Positions 49,597 to 58,258 of a stretch of DNA of 64,000 nucleotides are shown here, one piece after another (the stretch's first letter is position 1; each line of letters opens with the position of its first letter). Under the pieces are notes generated by a model. The model made no database searches. It saw nothing but the letters and a program-made list of their open reading frames with translations, and was not told the origin of the DNA. Origin of the DNA: CAZEHS01 sp964424355 (GTDB lineage: Bacteria > Bacillota > Clostridia > Peptostreptococcales > Acidaminobacteraceae); NCBI GenBank assembly GCA_964424355.1, contig CAYRIO010000009.1, positions 50,491-114,490 of the forward strand. Reading direction: 5' to 3'. A program made the position numbers and the translations under genes.

Positions 49597-51101
49597 TCAC
49601 ACGCTCCCATTGCAGAGGCATACGCCATGATTGCCTCCTGCGAAAAGTCTTTTCGGGCCAATTCTCCCGTTATCCGGCCTTCACACATCACCAGGATCCG
49701 ATCGCTGATCCCCATAACCTCCGGCAATTCCGAGGATATGACAATGATGCCCTTCCCCATTTTCGCCAGTTCTCCGATCAGGACATAGATATCCCGCTTG
49801 GCCCCGACATCGATTCCCCGGGTCGGTTCATCGAAAATGATGATATCCGGTTCTGTCAGCAGCCACTTGGCCAAGACCACCTTCTGCTGATTCCCGCCGC
49901 TGAGGGAAATCACCGGCGCTTTCCGTGAAGCCGCTTTGACCCGGAGCTTCTCCATGTAGATTTCCGCCTGCTGCGCCTCCTGCTTCCGGTCAATGACCCC
50001 CAGGGAAGCAAGGCTGTCTATATGGACGATGGTGATATTCTCTTCAATAGAAGCTTTCAGATTCAGCCCGGTACCCTTCCTGTCTTCTGTAATCAGGGCC
50101 ATACCGGCTGCGATGGCATGCTTGGGATGGCGGATCTGAAGCTTGGTGCCCCTTAAGTGCACCTCTCCGCCCTTACTGGCCCGGACACCGAAGATGCACT
50201 CCGCCAGCTCGCTGCGTCCGGCTCCCACCAGCCCTGCGATTCCTAACACTTCCCCTGCCCGCAGATCGAAGCTGACATTTCGCACCTTTCTCCCCTGCTG
50301 CAGATTCTTGATTTCCAAAAGCTTTTCGCCTGGGGGAACATGCTCCTTCGGAAATATCTCGGATATTTCCCGGCCCACCATCATCGTAATCAGCCGTTTC
50401 CGGCTCATTTGACTGCTCACATCGGATCCCACCAGCTGCCCATCCCTGAGGACGGTGATCCGGTCCGCTATCTTGAAGATCTCATCCATCTTATGTGAGA
50501 TGTAGATGATTGCCACACCCTGTGCCTTCAGCTTTTCAATCTGCTGGAAGAGCACCTCCACTTCCCGGTCCGTAATCGCCGAGGTAGGCTCATCCATGAT
50601 GATGATCTCCGATGACAGGGAAATGGCCTTCACAATCTCCACCAGCTGCATCTGGGCAACACTGAGGTGGCGCATCAGGGTTGTCGGATCGATCTCCACC
50701 GCCATTTCCTTGAATAGTCGGGCAGCTTCCTGACGCATGGCCGCTTTATCGACAATTCGGAATGCCTCAAACCCCTTTTTTAGGATTTCCCGGCCGATGA
50801 ATATGTTCTCAGACACCTCCATGTCCAGGACGGGGCTGAGCTCCTGATGGATCATGGAAATCCCCTTGGCGATGGCATCGCTGGGTCCGCTGATATGGAC
50901 CTCTTGGCCCCGTAAATAGATATGCCCCCCGTCAGCCTTGTAAATCCCCATCAGGATTTTCATCAGGGTGGATTTCCCGGCACCGTTCTCCCCCATCAGG
51001 GCATGCACTTCTCCGGGGCACAGATGGAACGTCACGCCGTCCAGCACTTTCACCCCTGTGAATGATTTATTCACCTGCTTGATCTCCAGGATATATTCCA
51101 T
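49593..51101 (-). CDS. Ribose-type ABC transporter ATP-binding protein (double NBD)
   Basis: A 502-residue protein with two fused ATPase domains (RbsA/MglA type). The first has Walker A GENGAGKSTLM and an altered signature LSVAQMQLVEI; the second has a degenerate Walker A GLVGAGRSEL, usual for the family, and signature LSGGNQQKVVLAKWL with Walker B IIIFDEPTRGIDV. Start 51101 was chosen because AGAGAGG lies upstream; the open frame to 51257 runs through promoter and terminator sequence. First gene of the operon. Confidence 0.93.
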   Translation of the reverse strand: MEYILEIKQVNKSFTGVKVLDGVTFHLCPGEVHALMGENGAGKSTLMKILMGIYKADGGHIYLRGQEVHISGPSDAIAKGISMIHQELSPVLDMEVSENIFIGREILKKGFEAFRIVDKAAMRQEAARLFKEMAVEIDPTTLMRHLSVAQMQLVEIVKAISLSSEIIIMDEPTSAITDREVEVLFQQIEKLKAQGVAIIYISHKMDEIFKIADRITVLRDGQLVGSDVSSQMSRKRLITMMVGREISEIFPKEHVPPGEKLLEIKNLQQGRKVRNVSFDLRAGEVLGIAGLVGAGRSELAECIFGVRASKGGEVHLRGTKLQIRHPKHAIAAGMALITEDRKGTGLNLKASIEENITIVHIDSLASLGVIDRKQEAQQAEIYMEKLRVKAASRKAPVISLSGGNQQKVVLAKWLLTEPDIIIFDEPTRGIDVGAKRDIYVLIGELAKMGKGIIVISSELPEVMGISDRILVMCEGRITGELARKDFSQEAIMAYASAMGACE

Positions 51102-51167
51102 GTCCGATCCTCTCTGAAACGTTTTCCCAAGCCATGCTTCCGGACAGTCCGGGTGCTTTTCAGTTTC

Positions 51168-51173
51168 AGTATA
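51168..51173 (-). promoter_or_regulatory. -10 box of the ABC operon
   Basis: TATACT on the minus strand, about 67 bases before the ATPase start. The -35 region is poor, as expected for a promoter activated by the neighbouring AraC-type response regulator. A partly symmetric GAAAACGTTTC lies downstream (about 51116-51126). Confidence 0.35.
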
Positions 51174-51221
51174 GTCGGATTCCCACTTGAAGTATTTGCG
51201 ATAATTTGTCCTCTGTTCATA

Positions 51222-51257
51222 AAAAATTGACGTTTCTCCCGAAAGGAGAAACGTCAA
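51222..51257 (-). terminator. Intrinsic terminator of the two-component/binding-protein operon
   Basis: A perfect 13-bp stem (51227-51239 with 51245-51257), loop of five bases, followed by TTTTTTATG on the minus strand. It separates the sensory operon from the ABC operon. Confidence 0.95.
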
Positions 51258-51269
51258 TCATCGTGACAA

Positions 51270-52223
51270 TCATTTGTATTCCGGAGAAAGGGCCCCGGTA
51301 TGGAGTACCGGCTGAATCCGCACCTCTCTCAGATAGTCCTCGCCCTTCATCCATTTCAGCAGGGCTTCAACGGCCACACTGCCACCGGTGGGATAGGAAA
51401 TCGTCGCACTGAGCAAGCCCTTTTCCACGAGATCCATGCCCTGCATGGCCCCCGGCAAGCCGTTGATCCCAATGATCACCGGATTTTGCCCCGCTTGGCG
51501 GAAAGCCCGGGCGGCTCCGAAGGCCATCAGGTCCGTGTGGGCGAATATCCCCGCCGGAGGCGGGGTCATCCCGGTGAAGCCGTTGCTGATCAGGGCTCTT
51601 TCCGTGAAGGTGCCCGAGTAATGTCCCGGCACCAGGTATTCCCGTTTCAGTTCAGGAAAAAGCGCCACCTTGCTGCGGAATCCTGTCTGCCTGGCCATAC
51701 TGACCGGGTCCTCAGGGTCACCTGAAATCTCCATCAGGACGCCTCGGCCGCCCAGCACCCTGCCCAGATAGCTCCCGGCGATTTCTCCAGCGGTCCGGTC
51801 ATCGGAATGGACGAACACATCCGGCTCGAAATCCTTGACCCGGCTCTGGAGGAGGGCCACGAATATTTCCTTCTGCTTGAACCGATCCAACTGACTTCCC
51901 AGCTGATCGTTTACAATGGGAACAATGACCAGGGCATCAATCCGGCGAGCCTCCAGATCCAGCAGGTTCTGTGCCTGTTCGGCGGCAGACCCGGCCGCAT
52001 CATAGGTGAGAAGCGCCGCATCCGCATCCTTCAAGGCAACCTGGAGATCTTGATACAGCTGCTGCTGCCAAGGATCTGCCAGATCGGAGAAGGATACGCC
52101 CATCACCAAAGCTGTCCCGGTTTCAATCCGGTCGTTCTTCAAAATCCAGAACACCAGCAGACAGCCCAGGATCAGGACCCCCGCCGATAAAAGCCCGATC
52201 ACTCTCCGGCTTGGCCCCTTCAC
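51270..52223 (-). CDS. Membrane-anchored substrate-binding protein linked to the two-component system
   Basis: A 317-residue RbsB-type protein with an uncleaved-looking N-terminal helix (VIGLLSAGVLILGCLLVFWI). Binding-domain segments include LDLEARRIDALVIVPIVNDQ and GIFAHTDLMAFGAARAFRQA. It overlaps the response regulator by four bases and is in an operon with the sensor kinase, not with the ABC genes. I infer it presents a sugar to the sensor kinase, as for other YesM-type systems with a companion binding protein. Direct participation in transport is possible too. Confidence 0.8.
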   Translation of the reverse strand: MKGPSRRVIGLLSAGVLILGCLLVFWILKNDRIETGTALVMGVSFSDLADPWQQQLYQDLQVALKDADAALLTYDAAGSAAEQAQNLLDLEARRIDALVIVPIVNDQLGSQLDRFKQKEIFVALLQSRVKDFEPDVFVHSDDRTAGEIAGSYLGRVLGGRGVLMEISGDPEDPVSMARQTGFRSKVALFPELKREYLVPGHYSGTFTERALISNGFTGMTPPPAGIFAHTDLMAFGAARAFRQAGQNPVIIGINGLPGAMQGMDLVEKGLLSATISYPTGGSVAVEALLKWMKGEDYLREVRIQPVLHTGALSPEYK

Positions 52224-53431
52224 AGCGGCACCCCCTCATGATCAGTTCGGTATTCTCCCGGGCTCATCCCCGTTATCTTCTTAAAGGCATTGGAAAAATA
52301 GTGAAGGGATCGGTAACCCACCTGATCAGCCACCTCCCCGATCCGTGCATCCGAAACGACCATCAGCCGGATCGCCTGCCGCACCCGGGTGCGGATCAGA
52401 TACTCCGCAAAGCCGGTGCCCGTCTCTTCACGGAAAAGACGGCTCAGATAGCTGGCGCTGGTGTTGACACGGGCTGCAACACTGCCGAGGCTGAGTTCCT
52501 TGTCCATATATTCGTCTTCGATGATCCCCCGGACCGTTTCAATCACCGGAGATGCCTGCCGATGCATCTCCAGCTCCCGGAGCAGATCCTCACAGATGCT
52601 CTGAAAGCACTCTCCCATGGCGGTGGTTTCCCTGCAGGCGATCCGCAGGGTGAAATCAAGCTGGGACCCCAGCGCTTTGGCTGCCCCCTGAGAAAACATC
52701 TCCTGGGCGTCCGGCAATAACCCGGACAGCACGCCCAGAGAAACCCGGGGTGTCAGGGATGCCCACAGCACCCGCCGCCCCTCCAGCTGCCGCTCGATAC
52801 CATGATACAGGGCATAGAGCCGTTCTCGAAACGCTCCCGCAGTCCCCTGAAGGGTTCCGGCAGCCGCATGATCCATGAGCAGCAGGGAATAAGGACCCGG
52901 CGCGTCCAACTGCCAGAAGGCCAGCTCTTCCGCCAGTTCCACCTCTGAAAATCCATCCTGAAGCCATTCCTGGACAAACCGTTCAAACAGCAGGGGTTTC
53001 ACCTCTTCCAGGCGTTTTCGGGCAAACCGGAGCAGGCCGGCATTTTCCCGGCTTTTCCGGATGATCTCCCCCACCTTTTCCACGGTCTGCACCAACAGCG
53101 CCTCATCGATGGGTTTCAGGATAAAAGCCTCCACACCGCTGGCAACCGCACGGCGCGCATAGTCGAACTCCTCATAACCGCTGATGATGATGAACCGGGT
53201 TTCCGGAAGAAAGCTTCGGATTTCGTCCACCGCATCCAGTCCATCCATCTGGGGCATGCAGATATCCACCAGGCATAGATCCGGCGCCTTCTCCCTGCAC
53301 TGGGCAACCAGATCCACCCCGTTTCGGGCCAGACCCGCTACCGTGATGTCCATACTCTCCCAATCAAAACAGGCTGCTATTCCCTGCCGTATTTTCGGTT
53401 CATCATCCGCGATGAGCATCTTCAGTTTCAT
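52220..53431 (-). CDS. AraC-type response regulator (YesN family)
   Basis: A 403-residue regulator: a receiver with Asp9-Asp10 and phosphoacceptor Asp56 (DLCLVDICMPQMDG), a middle region of about 170 residues, and a C-terminal AraC HTH domain (LGSVAARVNTSASYLSRLFR and VADQVGYRSLHYFSNAFKKI). The start at 53431 has GGGGGTG upstream and overlaps the sensor kinase gene by 29 bases. It likely activates the neighbouring ABC operon. Confidence 0.92.
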   Translation of the reverse strand: MKLKMLIADDEPKIRQGIAACFDWESMDITVAGLARNGVDLVAQCREKAPDLCLVDICMPQMDGLDAVDEIRSFLPETRFIIISGYEEFDYARRAVASGVEAFILKPIDEALLVQTVEKVGEIIRKSRENAGLLRFARKRLEEVKPLLFERFVQEWLQDGFSEVELAEELAFWQLDAPGPYSLLLMDHAAAGTLQGTAGAFRERLYALYHGIERQLEGRRVLWASLTPRVSLGVLSGLLPDAQEMFSQGAAKALGSQLDFTLRIACRETTAMGECFQSICEDLLRELEMHRQASPVIETVRGIIEDEYMDKELSLGSVAARVNTSASYLSRLFREETGTGFAEYLIRTRVRQAIRLMVVSDARIGEVADQVGYRSLHYFSNAFKKITGMSPGEYRTDHEGVPL

Positions 53432-55226
53432 CCTTTTCACCCCCTTTGGCAATGACCGGGCAGACAACACGGACACTGCACCCTTCGCCCTCCGTGCTTT
53501 CAATGCTGATGCCGTACGCCGCCCCAAAGTTCAGGCGGATGCGCTCATGGACATTGTAGAGACCGTACCCCTTTCCCGAGGAAGCATCCCCGGGCAGATC
53601 CATGGTCTCCAACCGCCTCTGCAGCTCCGTGAGACGCTCCGGAGAGATCCCCGGTCCGTTATCCGTTATTTCCAGCACCAGCATCTGCTTCTCCACACTG
53701 CCATGAATGCGGATCATCCCGCCGGTTTCCCGGTTCTTGATACCATGGTAGATTGCATTCTCCACCAGGGGCTGCAAAATCAATTTGCTGACATGAAGGG
53801 CGTAAAGGTCTTCCGGAACATCGATGCTGTACGCCAGAAGATCCTCATAGCGGACCTGCTGAATGGAGAGATAGGCCTCCACATGGCGCAGCTCCTCCCC
53901 CAGGGTGATGATATCCCGCCCGCCGCTGAGGCTGATCCGGAACAGGTCCGTGAGACGGCTGATCACTGCAATCACATCGTTGGCCTGATATTTTTTAAGC
54001 ATCCAGTGGATGGTATCAAACGTATTGTAAAGGAAGTGTGGGTTGATCTGAGCCTGGAGCACCCGCAGCTCGGCCCGCCGTTTGCTGGCCTGTTCCACCC
54101 GCACCAGGGCGATCAGGTTCCTGATCTCGTGAATCATCCGGTCGAACCGCTGACCCAGCTGCCCGATTTCGTCCATATATTGCGGATTGAAGGATACATT
54201 CAAATCCCCCTTTTCCGCCCGGCTCATCAGCTCCTTCAGTTTTTCCAGAGGACGCACCACCGTATCGGAGATCCGCTGGGCACCGGGAAGGGACAGCCCC
54301 ATGATGAGCACCAGGATGGCGAGGAAATAGAGCCGGAACTCCGTGACCACCCGCAAGGTTTCATTCTCGGGGAAAACCCCTACGACCTTGAAGCCTGTGT
54401 AAGGCGAGGTTTCATAGATCACCTGGTAGGGAACGCCCAGGATGTTCCGGCTGAAGGTGCCTCCCTGATCCCCCTTGAACCACGATACCTTTAGCCGGGG
54501 AACAATGGGATTTTCGGGGGCATACGCCACGTTGCCTTCCGGGTCCAGAATATAGACAAATCCATTTTTGCCCAGTTTGAAGCGGTCCAACCCTGCCTTC
54601 AGCAGCTCCACATCCATATCCACACTGAGGATCCCCAGGATGGTGTTGTCTGGTCCCGGCACAGGCTTCAGCACGGACAGGATTCGATCCGAGCTGACAG
54701 GATTATAATAGGCCATATTGCGGCCGTAGGGCCGGGAAAGGAACCGAATGGGAGCCGTCTGAACCGTGATATCCACCCGCCAGGGCACCGTGACGGCGGC
54801 CAGGGTTTCCGGCTGATACATCTCGTTGCTGAGCAGGGTTCCGCTTCTGTCGATCAGGGAAATCCCCAGAATCTCAGGGTACTGGTCTTTGATGGCACCC
54901 AACAGCTTCCGAACCTGGCCTGCATCGGTGCCATCCATGTTCTTCAGATGGTTGAGGACACTTCGGTCCGCCAGGATGACCCCCATGACCCTGTCGATGT
55001 TGCCGATCCGGCTCTCCAGATCCAGCATCGCCTGACTGAGGGTCTGACGGGTGAAATCCGTATACACACTGTTCATCTGGCGGGTGATGGACAGATTCAG
55101 CAGCAGCCCCATCCCCAGGTAGGAAACCAGGATCAGCAGCAGGAAATACAGAAGCAACCTCTGTTTCAGGGACAAATGGTGCAGATAACTGTTCATTTTT
55201 TCCGCCCATCTCCCCGCTCTGCTCAT
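53403..55226 (-). CDS. Sensor histidine kinase (YesM/LytS-type)
   Basis: A 607-residue kinase. Two membrane helices (about residues 24-46 and 297-317) enclose a double-Cache-type extracellular sensor domain. HAMP (VVRPLEKLKELMSRAEKGDL) follows, then the His_kinase domain with QINPHFLYNTFDTIHWML and an HATPase domain (QPLVENAIYHGI, GYGLYNVHERI). It phosphorylates the downstream AraC-type regulator. Its sensor and the companion binding protein suggest sugar sensing. Confidence 0.92.
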   Translation of the reverse strand: MSRAGRWAEKMNSYLHHLSLKQRLLLYFLLLILVSYLGMGLLLNLSITRQMNSVYTDFTRQTLSQAMLDLESRIGNIDRVMGVILADRSVLNHLKNMDGTDAGQVRKLLGAIKDQYPEILGISLIDRSGTLLSNEMYQPETLAAVTVPWRVDITVQTAPIRFLSRPYGRNMAYYNPVSSDRILSVLKPVPGPDNTILGILSVDMDVELLKAGLDRFKLGKNGFVYILDPEGNVAYAPENPIVPRLKVSWFKGDQGGTFSRNILGVPYQVIYETSPYTGFKVVGVFPENETLRVVTEFRLYFLAILVLIMGLSLPGAQRISDTVVRPLEKLKELMSRAEKGDLNVSFNPQYMDEIGQLGQRFDRMIHEIRNLIALVRVEQASKRRAELRVLQAQINPHFLYNTFDTIHWMLKKYQANDVIAVISRLTDLFRISLSGGRDIITLGEELRHVEAYLSIQQVRYEDLLAYSIDVPEDLYALHVSKLILQPLVENAIYHGIKNRETGGMIRIHGSVEKQMLVLEITDNGPGISPERLTELQRRLETMDLPGDASSGKGYGLYNVHERIRLNFGAAYGISIESTEGEGCSVRVVCPVIAKGGEKDETEDAHRG

Positions 55227-55302
55227 GGCCCCTCCCCATCATTTTTCCTTTTCTCAAAATGTAACACACTCTGCAGTTGGGTACAACCAGTGGCGCACGG
55301 GC

Positions 55303-55350
55303 AAAAAACAGACAGGCGGAACGGGTCAATCCCCCGCCACCTGTCTGTTT
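55303..55350 (-). terminator. Intrinsic terminator of eutS-eutP
   Basis: On the minus strand AAACAGACAGG pairs with CCTGTCTGTTT, with a further GGCGG/CCGCC pairing, followed by TTTTTTGCCC. It begins at the eutP stop codon. Confidence 0.88.
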
Positions 55351-55817
55351 CAATTTTCTTTATTCATTGCCCCCCAGGGAAGGATATCCCCAGGCTCACC
55401 GAGATGCCTGAATATCTGCCAGACCCCCTCACCGCTGATGGCGCTGACATGATAGACCGTTTCACATCCCGCAAGCCGCAGCCATTCCTCAGCCCTTTCC
55501 GGTGTTGCTCCCGGTTTATCGATCTGTGTCACAATGCCGATGACCTCCCGATTCACACAGGGAGTCACATTAGGCGGATAGATGGAATGGTCATCTGTCG
55601 CACTGATGAGGAAGCCGATGATATCGGCTTCATAGGAATACAGCGCCAGGGCGCGGGCCAGCACCTTGGTTTCAGCATATTCTCCCGGTGTGTCGATCAC
55701 GATGTCGTGATGATTGATGTACTGGGTTTTCTCATAGACAATGGGCCGCGACCGCAGGACCTGGGTCAGGGTTGTCTTCCCGGCACTGGTGCGCCCCACT
55801 AGGATGATTTTTTTCAT
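55350..55817 (-). CDS. eutP: EutP/PduV-family small GTPase-like protein
   Basis: A 155-residue protein with a P-loop (GRTSAGKTTL, residues 8-17), switch-like DTPGEYAE and the base-recognition VTQIDKPGAT, in EutP/PduV form. In ethanolamine operons EutP is linked to microcompartments; acetate kinase activity has been reported for one. It lies nine bases after eutS. No enzyme or other shell gene of a microcompartment is nearby. Confidence 0.88.
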   Translation of the reverse strand: MKKIILVGRTSAGKTTLTQVLRSRPIVYEKTQYINHHDIVIDTPGEYAETKVLARALALYSYEADIIGFLISATDDHSIYPPNVTPCVNREVIGIVTQIDKPGATPERAEEWLRLAGCETVYHVSAISGEGVWQIFRHLGEPGDILPWGAMNKEN

Positions 55818-55826
55818 GATGGCACC

Positions 55827-56183
55827 CTACGTCCGGGTGATCTTGCAAATGGTGAAATCCAATGCCCGCTCCGCATAACTGATGATTTCCCGAAGCGCGA
55901 CCTCCACATTAGAAACCGAACCCGTCAGAATCAGAGTCCCGCTGAAACGATCCACGAAGCCCAGTTCGATATCCGCCGCCTTCGTGGCCACATCACTGCC
56001 GATGACCGCCATCTCACTGGGCGTCATGGTGAGGATGCCGATAGCCGCCGCAGAATAATCCAATGCAGGGTTGAGCCCCAGCTTCTTATAAATGATTTCC
56101 TTTGGATTTGCAATCAAGTGAGCCAGTGTAATCTGCCGGCCCGGCACCATTTCCTGTATCAGCCTTACCTGCCTGTCTTCCAT
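55827..56183 (-). CDS. eutS: Bacterial microcompartment shell protein EutS/PduU-like
   Basis: A 118-residue circularly permuted BMC-domain protein. It begins RLIQEMVPGRQITLAHLIANP and contains AAIGILTMTPSEMAVIGSDV and ADIELGFVDRFSGTLILTGS, as in EutS. EutS forms hexamers in the microcompartment shell. It has a GGGGGG-rich upstream region and is followed by eutP. As the only shell gene in the window it cannot build a compartment alone. Confidence 0.9.
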   Translation of the reverse strand: MEDRQVRLIQEMVPGRQITLAHLIANPKEIIYKKLGLNPALDYSAAAIGILTMTPSEMAVIGSDVATKAADIELGFVDRFSGTLILTGSVSNVEVALREIISYAERALDFTICKITRT

Positions 56184-56318
56184 GCGTATCCCCCCGTTCA
56201 GATGTAAAGATCTCTGAGTTCACAGTAACACAGGGCGATACCCGGAGCAATGCGATGGCAATTCATTACCCATAGTGGGCAAATAAGTCGCAGGAACAGC
56301 ACTGTTGCTTAAGGCCCA

Positions 56319-56347
56319 TTGAATTCCAACGAAAAGAGGAATAAACT
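56319..56347 (+). promoter_or_regulatory. Candidate promoter of the Fn3 protein gene
   Basis: TTGAAT (56319-56324), a 17-bp spacer and TAAACT (56342-56347), each four of six matches, 40 bases before the start codon. Confidence 0.4.
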
Positions 56348-56386
56348 GGTGTCATCTCCTATCATACGGAATCGAGAGGATACCCC

Positions 56387-58159
56387 ATGCATAAAAGACT
56401 GCTTAAGTTCCTTACCCTGACATTGATTTCTGGATTATTAACAATCCCATTCCAACAGGGATTCGCACTGGAGCTCTCCCCAGTCTGCACCCTCAGCCCG
56501 ATTATTCAAACGCCCTTACAGACAGAACCGGACATCATTCCGATAACACTGAAAAAACTGATTTGGGGCCCCTCCAAACTGAAGCTTGCCATCATTGAAA
56601 ACCTGGCGGGCGGTCCCAACGGACAGCAGCTGAGCTGGACGGATAACAGCTCGGATGAAGATGGCTTTATCCTGGAGCGCTGCCTGGATGGCGCCGCGTA
56701 TACTGAAGTAGCCACACTGCCTGCCAACACCACCACAGCGATGATCACTCCGGAACCTGAAACCACCTGGGCATACCGGGTTCGGGCCACATCCGCCGCG
56801 GGTGTGTCTGAACCGAGCAACAGCATTTCCGCCGAAGGGATGCCTGCGGCTCCCGCGGATCTGACCGTTCGCCCTGGTGCAGGTTCCGGCAATTCTATCA
56901 ACCTCCACTGGGAACAGCCTGGAAATGCTACAAAAAGCATCAGTTGGATCTTGAAACGAACAGAAGGATCCACCGCTTCGGAACGGTTTTTCACCAGCAA
57001 GACATCAAACTATACGGATACTGACATTCAGCCAGATGTTCAGTACGCCTATTCGGTTCAAGCCATCAGTTATGGGGGCAGAACTGCTTTTTCAAGTCCG
57101 GCAGCCCTAGAGATCCTGGCTGCTCCCAAAGGGATTTCAACGATGCTGACGCCCGGATCCATTGGGATATCCAAGCTTACAGTTTTCTGGAAGGATGCCA
57201 GCAGCAATGAAGATGGATTCACCCTCGCCTTGGTGGGGCCTGATAACCGGCCAGTCCTATCAACCCTGCCCGCAAATACTACCCATGCGGACCTTTTCAT
57301 CAATGACACACAAGAATATCGACTGACCGTCCAGGCGTTCTCAAACAACGGCAACCGCTCAGCATTCTCCGAGATATATACCTGGACGCCCCCTTCAGAG
57401 AAAACAGTGCCACCCGCGCCTCAGAACCTTACTGCCCGTTATGGGTGGTCGTACGCTGCGGATGGCTTCACGCCGGAATCTGCTATCGATCTCCAGTTTA
57501 CTGAATCCTTCATGCAGATCACACAATATATCGTGGAACGGCGCGAAGGGAGCGGCTCCTATGAAATTTTATCAGGGGCCAAGCTCACCCATAGCACGCT
57601 CCACAGTTTCCATGATACAGCCTTGAAAGAAGGGGCAAAATACACCTACCGCATCAAGGCAGTAAACAGTTATGGCGAATCCCCTTATTCCGCTGAAGCA
57701 CTTGCTATCACAGGAGATACCGCCACTCTTGACGCCCCGCCGTTTACTCCGTCTCCTGGCGCCATCGGTTCTAAAAAGACCGTCTCCTTCAGCCTTGGCA
57801 GTTCAAACATCATGGTTGATGGAATTGCACAAGCCATTGATGCCGATAAGGACACACAACCCATTGTGTCTGCCTCTGGCCGCACCCTGATCCCAATCCG
57901 GTCCATGATTGAAAAACTGGGCGGCTCGGTGAAATGGACAGCAAGCGACGGCCAGATACTGATTCACTTGAAAGACAAAACCGTTTCACTTTATATTGGG
58001 AAAACTCAGGCCATCGTTAATGGAACCCCCGTGACCACCGACGAACCCGCCCAAATCGTCAATGGCCGTACCCTGCTGCCCGTACGCTTTGTCAGCGAGA
58101 ACCTTGGTATGAAAGTGACTTGGGACCCCGTTTCCCAAATGATTACGATTATTGAGTAA
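56387..58159 (+). CDS. Secreted fibronectin type III / stalk-domain protein
   Basis: A 590-residue secreted protein: a signal peptide (LTLISGLLTIPFQQGFA), a linker, then four Fn3-like domains (the repeated pattern SWTDNSSDEDGFILER ... FWKDASSNEDGFTLAL ... YTYRIKAVNSYGESPYSAEA), and a C-terminal copper-amine-oxidase-N (stalk) domain with LIPIRSMIEKLGGSVKW and LLPVRFVSENLGMKVTWD. It is probably an envelope or extracellular protein binding a polymer; no enzyme motif is seen. It has a GAGAGG site and its own terminator. Confidence 0.82.
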   Translation: MHKRLLKFLTLTLISGLLTIPFQQGFALELSPVCTLSPIIQTPLQTEPDIIPITLKKLIWGPSKLKLAIIENLAGGPNGQQLSWTDNSSDEDGFILERCLDGAAYTEVATLPANTTTAMITPEPETTWAYRVRATSAAGVSEPSNSISAEGMPAAPADLTVRPGAGSGNSINLHWEQPGNATKSISWILKRTEGSTASERFFTSKTSNYTDTDIQPDVQYAYSVQAISYGGRTAFSSPAALEILAAPKGISTMLTPGSIGISKLTVFWKDASSNEDGFTLALVGPDNRPVLSTLPANTTHADLFINDTQEYRLTVQAFSNNGNRSAFSEIYTWTPPSEKTVPPAPQNLTARYGWSYAADGFTPESAIDLQFTESFMQITQYIVERREGSGSYEILSGAKLTHSTLHSFHDTALKEGAKYTYRIKAVNSYGESPYSAEALAITGDTATLDAPPFTPSPGAIGSKKTVSFSLGSSNIMVDGIAQAIDADKDTQPIVSASGRTLIPIRSMIEKLGGSVKWTASDGQILIHLKDKTVSLYIGKTQAIVNGTPVTTDEPAQIVNGRTLLPVRFVSENLGMKVTWDPVSQMITIIE

Positions 58160-58190
58160 TGGCTCCCGAGATTAAGCTCTCATCCATATG

Positions 58191-58236
58191 AAAAAAGCCA
58201 GACAGTATGGGTTCTTCCCATTCCGCCTGGCTTTTT
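58191..58236. terminator. Bidirectional terminator between convergent surface-protein genes
   Basis: AAAAAAGCCAG (58191-58201) pairs with CTGGCTTTTT (58227-58236), flanked by A on the left and T on the right. It serves both the Fn3 gene and the minus-strand Ig-repeat gene. Confidence 0.85.
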
Positions 58237-58258
58237 CATTTATAGTGCGATTCCCTTC

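Noticed and set aside
46428..51101. Lsr (AI-2) importer
   Set aside because: Only one permease gene and binding proteins resembling RbsB rather than LsrB; AI-2 transport was kept only as a speculation.
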